Shown piece after piece: positions 50,669 through 58,418 of a DNA stretch of 64,000 nucleotides. Every line of letters starts with the position of its first letter. Position 1 is the first letter of the stretch. This DNA comes from Pseudomonas sp. GM50. GTDB taxonomy: Bacteria > Pseudomonadota > Gammaproteobacteria > Pseudomonadales > Pseudomonadaceae. The translations under genes and the position numbers were made by a program. The notes under the pieces were generated by a model, which was not told where the DNA came from, did no database searches, and saw only the letters and a list, made by a program, of their open reading frames with translations. The stretch is from the NCBI RefSeq assembly GCF_000282375.1, contig NZ_AKJK01000076.1, positions 1-64,000 of the forward strand, given 5' to 3'.

Positions 50669-51279
50669 CATGAGGCACTGGCGCCAGGTACGAGATAGCC
50701 CTTCACCCCGGTAAAAATAATCTGCGCCGCCAGTGCGCAGACAAACAATCCCATCAAACGGCTGACGATCTGCAGGCCTTGATCGCCCAGAATCCGTTCT
50801 ATCCGGTTGGACAGATAAAGCACCACGCCGACCGTGAAACTGGCCAGCGCAATGCTGAGGATTGCGGTGAGTTTGTCGTCCCAATGCGGTTGGCTGACGC
50901 CCATCACCAGCAGAGCACCGATAGTGCCGGGACCGACGGTAAGCGGAATGGTCAGCGGGACAATGGTCACGTCCTGCTGCACATTGTCGGTCTGTACCGC
51001 TGACTTGCCCTGGGCCATGCCCAGCGCCGAGATGAACAGCACACTGCCTGCACCGATGCGAAACGCGTCCACGGTGATGCCGAAAACACTGAAAATGACC
51101 CGTCCGAACAGGTACAGCAAGACGCTGGAAACCAGCGTGGCGGTTGCCACTTTCCAGGCCAGGCGTCGCTGCTCTTTACGTGAATAGCCGCGGGTCAGGC
51201 TGATGAAGCAGGACAATACGAAGAATGGGCTGTAGAGCACCAGCATCTTCAGGTAAACGCTGAACAACACGTGGAGCAT
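50668..51279 (-). CDS. MarC-family integral membrane protein
   Basis: A 203-residue protein with six hydrophobic segments and MarC family motifs: FRIGAGSVLFISALGMAQGK, then VTIVPLTIPLTVGPGTIGALLVMG (the conserved PLA/T-PxTxGPG-I loop) and a C-terminal RLMGLFVCALAAQIIFTG. MarC proteins were once linked to multiple antibiotic resistance, but the activity is unknown. I start at the ATG at 51279 (MLHVLFSVYLK); 36 more open codons upstream lack membrane-protein character. A decayed second copy of its 3' end occurs at 53996-54049. Confidence 0.9.
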   Translation of the reverse strand: MLHVLFSVYLKMLVLYSPFFVLSCFISLTRGYSRKEQRRLAWKVATATLVSSVLLYLFGRVIFSVFGITVDAFRIGAGSVLFISALGMAQGKSAVQTDNVQQDVTIVPLTIPLTVGPGTIGALLVMGVSQPHWDDKLTAILSIALASFTVGVVLYLSNRIERILGDQGLQIVSRLMGLFVCALAAQIIFTGVKGYLVPGASAS

Positions 51280-51570
51280 GGCAAGCTCACTGGCGAGGGA
51301 AGTCGTGGGGAGTCTATCAGGCGCTACAAGGTCTGTCGGCTCGCTCAATTCGTGCCCGTCCTCGCCGTGCTGCCGGGCGCCTTTCAATTAATGCACACCG
51401 GCATGACCGCGCGGCCACTCTTGCATCAATGCGGGCGGACATCAAATGTTGTTCTTCATCAATTGAGTGGTCTGATTTTTTCTTGTTAGTGTGTTGGATC
51501 AAGAAGTCTTCTGTGGACAAGATTGAGCATATCAAGAAATCAAAAAATGCCAGGTAGGCAGGAGTTTTAA
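51280..51570. other. Divergent intergenic region between marC and the first unknown gene
   Basis: The left half keeps high GC; the right half (from about 51430) is T-rich like the following genes and holds AGGAG six bases before the ATG at 51571. No promoter is convincing. This is one edge of the low-GC segment. Confidence 0.5.
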
Positions 51571-52242
51571 ATGGACTATGAGTTGAAAGGAAATACCGAA
51601 ACGATTGCGCCGAATAACAGTGCCTCGGTTTTAGATAACAGTTTGTTGGGTTTTGGTGGTGAACTTTCCGAAATGGATAAACAGTTCATAAAAAACAGTG
51701 TTAGATATGCAAAAGCCCGCGCGAACAAAAAATACAATAGCGTCAAACAGGCTGCTGACTGGTTCGAATATTACTCAGGAGTACTCTGGTCTATCGGTTG
51801 GGGGCTTGATCGGCCACTGGTGGAAGTAATCGACAGGAAATTTTCCGGAAGTGTCACGGAGGCGTATCTGGATGTCATGTCCAAGAAGGTCGGGCGTCAT
51901 AAGGCTGCGACCCTTGCAAACGCTTTAAATATGCTGGGGCACGACGATGTGTTGAAAGATTCCTTCGCCGCAAGAGTGAAAGAGTCCGGTGAGCTTGAGA
52001 TTTTGCCCGTCGAGCTTAACCCGGATGGCACGTTGGGAATATTCTTGAGTCATGTACGTCTTCTTAAACTTGACTGGTCTACTGGTTTTTGGAGTGTCGG
52101 ACTCTCGATGGCACAACTGGATATCAGGGTGCGAGAGTTTACTATTCGGCAACGAGACATCGAAAAAAAACGCCAGGCATTGCAGGACGCACTGGATGAG
52201 TTGGAAGATCAGGATTTTATCGATCTGATATCGCGCAACTGA
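51571..52242 (+). CDS. Unknown protein, member of a three-gene tandem family
   Basis: A 223-residue soluble protein that I do not recognise. It has no signal peptide. A helical N-terminal half (DKQFIKNSVRYAKARANKKY, DWFEYYSGVLWSIGWGL) is followed by a segment of predicted strands (GELEILPVELNPDGTLGIFL, LLKLDWSTGFWSVGLSMAQLDI) and a charged terminal helix (RDIEKKRQALQDALDELEDQDFIDLI). The order helix-with-W / helix / strands / closing helix recurs in the next two genes. GC content is lower than in the flanking genes. AGGAG precedes the ATG. Its position behind the toxin genes suggests a linked role, such as a small toxin, chaperone or immunity factor, but nothing in the sequence decides this. 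Confidence 0.75.
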   Translation: MDYELKGNTETIAPNNSASVLDNSLLGFGGELSEMDKQFIKNSVRYAKARANKKYNSVKQAADWFEYYSGVLWSIGWGLDRPLVEVIDRKFSGSVTEAYLDVMSKKVGRHKAATLANALNMLGHDDVLKDSFAARVKESGELEILPVELNPDGTLGIFLSHVRLLKLDWSTGFWSVGLSMAQLDIRVREFTIRQRDIEKKRQALQDALDELEDQDFIDLISRN

Positions 52243-52419
52243 TCAAGCTGAGCCTGCCCGGTGCCACCCACTAGGTGACGTGTGGTAGGGGTGTTTAATT
52301 GTTTGTTTGTGCGTTGTAATTATTTGTATGTGTTCGTTGTTTGAGGTTTTTAAGTTGGTCTTGATAGTATTGTTTCTGAGTCGGGTTGGCTCATATTAAT
52401 AACAAAGGAATGTTGAAGA

Positions 52420-53226
52420 ATGAATCAAGTTGCTGTTTTAAATGATGCGGAGCAGTCGGAACTAATTACTGGCCTGATCAAGCAATATCCTGCCTCTCAG
52501 GCAAAATCGCGTATGGCGAATTTTTCGGCGAAGTCGGGGTCGAGCCTGATTGACCTGGACAATATTCAAACGGTGGTCGATGGGCCTAATATTGTCAGTT
52601 TGTTGGAAGGCATGACTCGCCGCAACAAAAAAGTTACGCTCAATACTTATCGGTTTGCCGAGATCATGGCCACCAACCGGTACCCTGAAAAAAACCAGAT
52701 GGAGGAGCGATTTCAGTTTTTGGTGCAAGTTCTTACATCGTTGAAGTGGACCAAAATTGTCCAGGTTTCCAAGGAGTATGAAAAGAAAACGCAAAGTCTG
52801 ACCATGGCGAATGTAGTAGTCGATATTGTTGGCAGTATCGTCAAGGGCGTCGCCGGAGGAGTCGGTATCCCCTCTCTGGTTTCCGATACCCTTGGCTCTC
52901 TCAACAAGGACGAAAAAGCGCTCACCCTTTTCAATCGTTCTGTAGAGAAAGACAAGGGGCGCCGTTTTGGAATAGCCTCCGGCGTACAAGACAAGGAAGG
53001 TTACGTAAACATGGCTGTTGCGGCTGTCAATTACTCCTCGGAGCCTGGCAAGGACGGTGGCGTGCTGTTCTTTGAATGGAAAAGTTCTGAAATCAAAGTC
53101 TACCAGGACACTGCGTACATGGTCATCCATGAGGAAGATTATCCCGCGAAAAGGGAGGAGATGGTAAACGCCTACCTGGATGAACTGGATGAGCGAGCGT
53201 TCCAGGCCATTTTAGCCGGTAAGTAA
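52420..53226 (+). CDS. Unknown protein with a hydrophobic glycine-rich segment
   Basis: A 268-residue protein that I do not recognise. Residues 1-90 are mostly helical; RFQFLVQVLTSLKWTKIVQVS resembles the Trp-containing helix of the preceding protein. MANVVVDIVGSIVKGVAGGVGIPSLVSDTL (about residues 128-157) is the only long hydrophobic, glycine-rich stretch, of the sort that inserts into membranes in pore-forming proteins. Then come strand-like segments (GYVNMAVAAVNYSS, GGVLFFEWKSSEIKVYQDTAYMVI) and a final helix (PAKREEMVNAYLDELDERAFQAIL) that parallels the previous gene's end. AAAGGA precedes the start. A 177-base T-rich gap separates it from the gene upstream, and a strong terminator follows. 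Confidence 0.75.
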   Translation: MNQVAVLNDAEQSELITGLIKQYPASQAKSRMANFSAKSGSSLIDLDNIQTVVDGPNIVSLLEGMTRRNKKVTLNTYRFAEIMATNRYPEKNQMEERFQFLVQVLTSLKWTKIVQVSKEYEKKTQSLTMANVVVDIVGSIVKGVAGGVGIPSLVSDTLGSLNKDEKALTLFNRSVEKDKGRRFGIASGVQDKEGYVNMAVAAVNYSSEPGKDGGVLFFEWKSSEIKVYQDTAYMVIHEEDYPAKREEMVNAYLDELDERAFQAILAGK

Positions 53227-53234
53227 TAATGGAG

Positions 53235-53262
53235 CCGGAGGCATTTGCCTCCGGTTTTTTTT
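53235..53262 (+). terminator. Rho-independent terminator
   Basis: CCGGAGGC-ATTT-GCCTCCGG followed by eight T. It lies nine bases after the 268-residue gene and only 20 bases before the next start codon. Confidence 0.9.
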
Positions 53263-53282
53263 GAGCCCAAGAAGTAACGCTT

Positions 53283-53978
53283 ATGTTGAATTTAAACTAC
53301 GACATGTTTGTTATTGGCGGAAGCATTTTGTTGCTGTCGCATGAACTGAATCAGAGCGTACGGGGTGATGTGCTCGATTCGACTTTATATATGCAACTTG
53401 CCTCGGCGGCCAAGCTTCCTTCATTGACCGAGTATGTGCAGTGGTGGGGGCTGTATCGCTCGCAACTTAATCAGTTTGGCTGGGCGCGTCTTCAGGATTT
53501 CGGCGGTTCGTTCAAACCTGATTCAAAGCAGCCGTGCCAGACGATAAGTAAAATAGTGGCATCCAAAGTCAGTCTTTATCTTTCCAGTCCTTATGTCGAC
53601 GCCATTGACCGTGCGCTGGTCGAATTGTCCAGACTACCGCCACAGAGTGCGGTGCGCACTCAACTGCGCCAGTATTCGGTCGCTGAGGATCAGGCCTCGA
53701 AGCTGACCAGAGTCCGATTGCAGGTCAGTATTGTCCTGGCGGGTACGCGGTTAATCTGTTTGACCTTCAGTTTCGAAACCCGTGAAACGCTCCCGAACTC
53801 AATCATTGAGCACATCTTTCGAACAAACGATATCGTCGGTGAGATCGAGTTCAACGGTTGTATTTCGGTGCTGGATTCGACGGCCTTTGAGCCGTGGCGC
53901 AAGAGAATTGCTATGGCAGTTGCACCTGCTCGTGAGGAGCTTGTAAAGGCCGTGCAATCGCTAAAAACCAATGAGTAG
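53283..53978 (+). CDS. Unknown protein, third member of the tandem family
   Basis: A 231-residue protein that I do not recognise, with no signal peptide. YVQWWGLYRSQLNQFGWARLQDF occupies the position of the Trp-rich helices in the two preceding proteins; IVASKVSLYLSSPYVDAIDRALVEL and RVRLQVSIVLAGTRLICLTFSF follow, and the last segment AFEPWRKRIAMAVAPAREELVKAVQSL is again a charged helix. The similarity is by layout more than by identity. AAGAAG lies before the ATG. Because a terminator sits 20 bases upstream, it can only be expressed by read-through or from a promoter inside the upstream gene. Confidence 0.72.
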   Translation: MLNLNYDMFVIGGSILLLSHELNQSVRGDVLDSTLYMQLASAAKLPSLTEYVQWWGLYRSQLNQFGWARLQDFGGSFKPDSKQPCQTISKIVASKVSLYLSSPYVDAIDRALVELSRLPPQSAVRTQLRQYSVAEDQASKLTRVRLQVSIVLAGTRLICLTFSFETRETLPNSIIEHIFRTNDIVGEIEFNGCISVLDSTAFEPWRKRIAMAVAPAREELVKAVQSLKTNE

Positions 53979-53995
53979 GCAGTTGTTTTGGGTGT

Positions 53996-54049
53996 TCAAT
54001 CCCTGATACCTGCAAAAATGATCTGCGCTGTCTAGGCGCAAACCAATAT
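53996..54049 (-). pseudogene. Remnant of the 3' end of a second marC gene
   Basis: Read on the minus strand, these 54 bases give I-L-V-C-A-stop-T-A-Q-I-I-F-A-G-I-R-D-stop, against the intact MarC segment L-F-V-C-A-L-A-A-Q-I-I-F-T-G-V-K-G. About 69 percent of bases over 45 positions agree, with many differences in third codon positions, and an in-frame stop marks decay. The fragment ends 9 bases from the retS stop codon. It records a deletion or insertion junction between retS and the low-GC genes. Confidence 0.6.
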
Positions 54050-54057
54050 CTGTCGAT

Positions 54058-56835
54058 TCACGACGGTTGAGTCGTGGCGCGATTCTGCTGATCGCGCTGG
54101 GCAACCCAATGCTCGATCAGGTCGCGCAGCTGTGACAACTCGACCGGTTTGGCCATGTGCCCGTCCATGCCGGCCTGGCGCGCGCGCTCTTTGTGCTCGG
54201 CAAGGATGTGTGCGGTCAACGCCACCACGGGGGTGCGTATCCGCTGATTGCCAACTTCCCAGGCACGCAGTTGCTGGGTGGCGGAGAAACCGTCGAGGAT
54301 CGGCATTTCACAGTCCATCAGCACCAGGTCGTAGCGCTGGGCCTTCATCGCCATCAGCGCTTCTTCGCCATTGCTGGCGGTGTCCGGTTGCAGGTTGAGC
54401 TTGCCCAGCATGCCGCGTATGACCTTGGTCGAGATGTTGTTGTCTTCGGCTACCAGGATGCGGAAATCGCTGGGTACCTTGACCGGAAGGGTCGGGCCGG
54501 TAGGCAGGTGCTGCGAGACGGGCAGGCCTTTGTTGCGCTGGTTCAGCTCGTCCGCCAGCGTGGTCTTGAGGGTATAGCCGGCCACCGGTTTGGCGAGAAT
54601 GCGCTTGATCCCGCAATTACGCGCGATGATCTTGCTCGGGGCATTGCTGATACCGGTGAGCATGATCAATAGAATGTCATGGTTCAGGCTCGGGTCTTCC
54701 TTGATCTTGGCGGCCAGTTGCATGCCGGTCATGCCGGGCATGTTCTGGTCCAGCAGGACCACGTCGAAGTAATCGCGCAAGTGGGCCTTGGTGCGCAGCA
54801 GCGCCAGGGCCTCCTTGCCGGATGGTACGGCACTGACGTTCATGCCCCAGGCGCTGCACTGCTGCACCAGCACCTTGCGACAGGTGTCGTTGTCGTCCAC
54901 GACCAGTACGCGTGCGCCTTGCAGCGGGCCGTCCAGGTCCGAGGTCGGATGTTCGAGACGGTCCGGGTCCAGTGGCAGGGTCAGCCATAATGTGCTGCCC
55001 TGGTTGGCGCCGCTTTTGATGCCGAATTCACCCTGCATCAAACGGATCAGCTGACGGGCGATGACCAGCCCAAGATTACCCCCCAGGCTGGTGGCCGAGA
55101 GAAAGTGCTTGCTGTGCAGTTCGGCATGCATCAACGCGTCACGTTCTTCCGCCTCCATGGGCTGGCCGCTGTCTTGCACAGCGATGCGCAGCCGCGGTTT
55201 GGCGCTGCGTTCATCCAGGGCGACAACGATCAGGATCTCGCCTTCGTCGGTCTTCTTCAGAGCGTTTTCCAGCAGGCTCAGCAGGGTCTGGCGCAGGCGC
55301 GTTGGATCTCCGCTGATGACGCGTGGTACCTGTGGCTGGATAAAGCTGATCAGCTCGACGTTCTGCTGTTCGGCCTTGGCGCGGAAGATGCTCAGGCAGT
55401 CTTCAATCAGGGCGTTGAGGTCGAACTGCACGTCGTCCAGTTCGATCTGCCCGGACTCGAGTTTGGAGATGTCGAGAATTTCGTTGATCAGGGTCAGCAG
55501 CTCGTTGCCGGCGCTGTGGATGGTCTGTACATAGTCGCGTTGCTTGACCGACAGCGGTGTGCCCAGCAGCAGTTCGGTCATGCCCAGCACGCCATTCATC
55601 GGGGTGCGGATTTCGTGGCTGATTTTTGCCAGAAATTCGGCTTTGGCGTTGATCTCGGCGTTGCTGGCGGCCAGGTCGCGACTGACGCTGAAACGGTCTT
55701 CGGTGATGCTGCGCTGTCGCTCGCCCAAGGCAACACTCATCAACAGGCCGCTGATACAGATAAACACCAGCAGAATGATGATCAGGCCTTGCGGCGCGAC
55801 AAGGGTCAGCCCCTGCAGCGCCGGCAGGATAATCAGTGTGCCGAGGTTGAATACCACCATGGCCGCCACGAACAGGCGCGCCGGGCGATAACCTTTTTGC
55901 CAGTGATGGACACTGACGAACAACATACTCAGGCCAGCCAGGGCAACCAGCACGTACGTGATGAGGTTCAGCGGCAGCGTGTTGACGAACAACAACAGCA
56001 GACCGCAGACCACGATGAACAAGATGTCGCCCAGCAGCAGCTTGTTCAGTGGGTGTGGGCCGAGCGGGGCGAAGAAACGGTAGGCGAACATCAGGCCGCA
56101 AGGTGCGGTCAGCAACAGGGCGAGGTAGGCTCCGGGTGTCTGCACGGCGTGCCAGTTCGGTAACCATGGGCCGGCCAGATTCAGCAGCAACACCAGGCTG
56201 AGCAGCAACAATACTTCGCACGCCGCCAGCCAGAGGCAGCTGCGAGAGCGGGTATAGGCATAACGGGTCAGGTTATGCAGGATCAGCATTGCGATGCAGC
56301 CAAAGAGCAGCCCGTAGATCAGCGTCAGGTTCTGAGTGGCCGCGGTCATGACCGCCGATTGCAGGGTGATGTAAGGCCGCAACTGGTGTTCGGAGACCAG
56401 CCGCAAGTAGACGTCGAGGGTTTTGTCGCTTTGTGGCAACGGCAACATGAAGTCGCTGCTGGGGAGTGGGCGCCTGGTCTGGAGCTGCCCGGTACCGGTA
56501 TTCAATTGATCAATCAGTTCGTCGCCGTCGAGCACATACAGATTGAGGTGCGACAGGTCCGGTGCGAACACTCGCAGCAACTGTTCGTGTTTGCCGGGCG
56601 CGAGCCTGAAGCGCAGCCATAGTGCACCGTCGGGCGCGGCCGCGGTGAGGCGGTCGAGTTCGATGGGGCTGAATTGATTGGTGTAGCGGCTGGAGCGGAT
56701 GTCGCTTAGCTGCAGGTCGCCCTGTTCGTCGAGCAATACTGCCCAGCCACTGCCTTGCGCGGCTTGGGCCGGGAGCATGCAGAGCAAGGTCAGCAGAGTG
56801 ACGGTGAAGCCTATGGCAATCCTGAGCCAGCGCAC
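54058..56835 (-). CDS. retS: Hybrid sensor histidine kinase RetS
   Basis: A 925-residue hybrid kinase close in length to P. aeruginosa RetS (942). Order: signal peptide; periplasmic 7TMR-DISMED2 sensor (about 30-170); seven-helix 7TMR-DISM region (about 180-375); HisKA with H407 in FLAKISHEIRTPMNG; HATPase domain with LRIAVQDSGQPMEAE and NLGLVIARQLIRLM; receiver 1 with D696 (VVLLDQNMPG); receiver 2 with D841 (LVLMDCEMPI). RetS binds GacS and restrains Gac/Rsm signalling, shifting cells between acute-virulence and biofilm programmes. Starts with GTG behind AAGGGA. The following order purD-purH-fis-dusB-prmA is that of the P. aeruginosa retS locus, which supports the name. Confidence 0.9.
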   Translation of the reverse strand: MRWLRIAIGFTVTLLTLLCMLPAQAAQGSGWAVLLDEQGDLQLSDIRSSRYTNQFSPIELDRLTAAAPDGALWLRFRLAPGKHEQLLRVFAPDLSHLNLYVLDGDELIDQLNTGTGQLQTRRPLPSSDFMLPLPQSDKTLDVYLRLVSEHQLRPYITLQSAVMTAATQNLTLIYGLLFGCIAMLILHNLTRYAYTRSRSCLWLAACEVLLLLSLVLLLNLAGPWLPNWHAVQTPGAYLALLLTAPCGLMFAYRFFAPLGPHPLNKLLLGDILFIVVCGLLLLFVNTLPLNLITYVLVALAGLSMLFVSVHHWQKGYRPARLFVAAMVVFNLGTLIILPALQGLTLVAPQGLIIILLVFICISGLLMSVALGERQRSITEDRFSVSRDLAASNAEINAKAEFLAKISHEIRTPMNGVLGMTELLLGTPLSVKQRDYVQTIHSAGNELLTLINEILDISKLESGQIELDDVQFDLNALIEDCLSIFRAKAEQQNVELISFIQPQVPRVISGDPTRLRQTLLSLLENALKKTDEGEILIVVALDERSAKPRLRIAVQDSGQPMEAEERDALMHAELHSKHFLSATSLGGNLGLVIARQLIRLMQGEFGIKSGANQGSTLWLTLPLDPDRLEHPTSDLDGPLQGARVLVVDDNDTCRKVLVQQCSAWGMNVSAVPSGKEALALLRTKAHLRDYFDVVLLDQNMPGMTGMQLAAKIKEDPSLNHDILLIMLTGISNAPSKIIARNCGIKRILAKPVAGYTLKTTLADELNQRNKGLPVSQHLPTGPTLPVKVPSDFRILVAEDNNISTKVIRGMLGKLNLQPDTASNGEEALMAMKAQRYDLVLMDCEMPILDGFSATQQLRAWEVGNQRIRTPVVALTAHILAEHKERARQAGMDGHMAKPVELSQLRDLIEHWVAQRDQQNRATTQPS

Positions 56836-56934
56836 GGCGAAATCCCTTCGTAGGTTGATGCCAGAGTATAACTATGCGCGGCGCCGGAATAGTCAGGCAA
56901 GGGCCGCAAGCCCTTGCCTGGCCGAATGGATGGC

Positions 56935-58230
56935 TTATTCCTGATTTTCGCCACGCTCGCGGGCAATGGCGCGGTAGCCAATGTCCTTGCGGTAGAAGCA
57001 GCCTTCCCAGTCGATTTTAGCCGCCAGTTTGTAAGCCTGCTGCTGGGCTGCGTCGACGCTGGTGCCCATGGCGGTTGCGCACAGCACCCGACCACCGGCA
57101 GTCACCACCTGACCGTCCTTGAGCGCAGTGCCGGCGTGGAAGACTTTGCCTTCCAGTGTCGCGGCTGCATCCAGGCCGTTGATGGCAACGCCTTTGACGT
57201 AGTCACCCGGGTAACCGCCAGCGGCCAGTACGATGCCGACGCTCGGACGTGGATCCCATTGCGCTTCGACCTTGTCCAGAGCTTGCGCCAGCGCCGCTTC
57301 GACCAGCAACACCAGGCTCGACTGCAAACGCAGCATCACCGGTTGGGTCTCAGGATCGCCGAAACGGCAATTGAACTCGATGACTTTTGGGTTACCAGCC
57401 TTGTCGATCATCAGGCCGGCATAGAGGAAACCGGTGTAAATGTTCCCTTCCTCGGCCATGCCACGCACGGTCGGCCAGATCACCAGGTCCATGACCCGCT
57501 GATGGACTTCGGCCGTGACGACCGGGGCCGGGGAGTAAGCGCCCATGCCGCCGGTGTTCGGGCCGGTATCGCCGTCGCCGACGCGTTTGTGGTCCTGGCT
57601 GGTGGCCATCGGCAATACGTTCTTGCCGTCGACCATGACGATGAAGCTGGCTTCTTCGCCGTCCAGGAATTCTTCGATCACCACGCGAGAGCCGGCGTCG
57701 CCAAACGCGTTGCCTGCGAGCATGTCGCGCACCGCGTCTTCGGCTTCGCCCAGGGTCATGGCGACGATCACGCCTTTACCGGCGGCCAGGCCATCGGCCT
57801 TGATCACGATCGGTGCGCCTTTTTCACGCAGATAAGCCAGTGCTGGCTCGATCTCGGTAAAGTTCTGGTAGTCGGCGGTCGGGATCTTGTGGCGCGCCAG
57901 GAAGTCCTTGGTGAAGGCTTTCGAACCTTCCAGCTGAGCAGCGCCCGCGGTCGGGCCGAAGCAATCCAGGCCACGGGAGCGGAACAGATCGACGACACCG
58001 GCGACCAGCGGCACTTCCGGGCCGACGATGGTCAGGGAAACGTTCTTCTCGGCAAAGTCAGCCAGTTGTTCAAGCGCCAACACGTCGATAGCGACGTTCT
58101 CGCACTTGGCTTCAATGGCGGTGCCGGCGTTGCCCGGGGCAACGAAAACTTTCTGCACGCGCGGATCCTGAGCCACTTTCCAGGCTAGGGCGTGTTCACG
58201 GCCACCGCTGCCAATGATCAAAACATTCAT
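56935..58230 (-). CDS. purD: Phosphoribosylamine-glycine ligase
   Basis: A 431-residue GAR synthetase of the ATP-grasp fold: MNVLIIGSGGREHALAWK, IVIKADGLAAGKGV (ATP-binding), GDGDTGPNTGGMGAYSPAP and VIEFNCRFGDPETQPVM (metal-binding acid residues). It joins glycine to phosphoribosylamine in step two of purine synthesis. Upstream of retS and downstream of purH on the same strand; the gap to purH holds a REP pair. Confidence 0.97.
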   Translation of the reverse strand: MNVLIIGSGGREHALAWKVAQDPRVQKVFVAPGNAGTAIEAKCENVAIDVLALEQLADFAEKNVSLTIVGPEVPLVAGVVDLFRSRGLDCFGPTAGAAQLEGSKAFTKDFLARHKIPTADYQNFTEIEPALAYLREKGAPIVIKADGLAAGKGVIVAMTLGEAEDAVRDMLAGNAFGDAGSRVVIEEFLDGEEASFIVMVDGKNVLPMATSQDHKRVGDGDTGPNTGGMGAYSPAPVVTAEVHQRVMDLVIWPTVRGMAEEGNIYTGFLYAGLMIDKAGNPKVIEFNCRFGDPETQPVMLRLQSSLVLLVEAALAQALDKVEAQWDPRPSVGIVLAAGGYPGDYVKGVAINGLDAAATLEGKVFHAGTALKDGQVVTAGGRVLCATAMGTSVDAAQQQAYKLAAKIDWEGCFYRKDIGYRAIARERGENQE

Positions 58231-58318
58231 TTCAAAAAACCTCGGATGACGCTAATTCTGTGGGGGCAGCCTGGGCTGCCTGGCTAACGGTACGCGGCAT
58301 CCGCCGCTGCACCAAACC

Positions 58319-58407
58319 TGTAGGAGCGAGGCTTGCCCGCGAAGGGATCGCCGCGGTGCATCAGCCAGACCGAGGTGAGGCCTTCGCGGGCAAGCCTCGC
58401 TCCTACA
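58319..58407. repeat. REP pair, class B
   Basis: Inverted class-B pair in the purH-purD gap. Confidence 0.85.
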
Positions 58408-58418
58408 AGAGCAAGAAA

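Noticed and set aside
53996..54049. marC remnant as an attachment-site duplication
   Set aside because: If an element had integrated into the marC 3' end, the displaced copy should lie beyond the 3' end of intact marC (below 50668). The fragment lies on the 5' side, and no integrase or direct repeat is visible.
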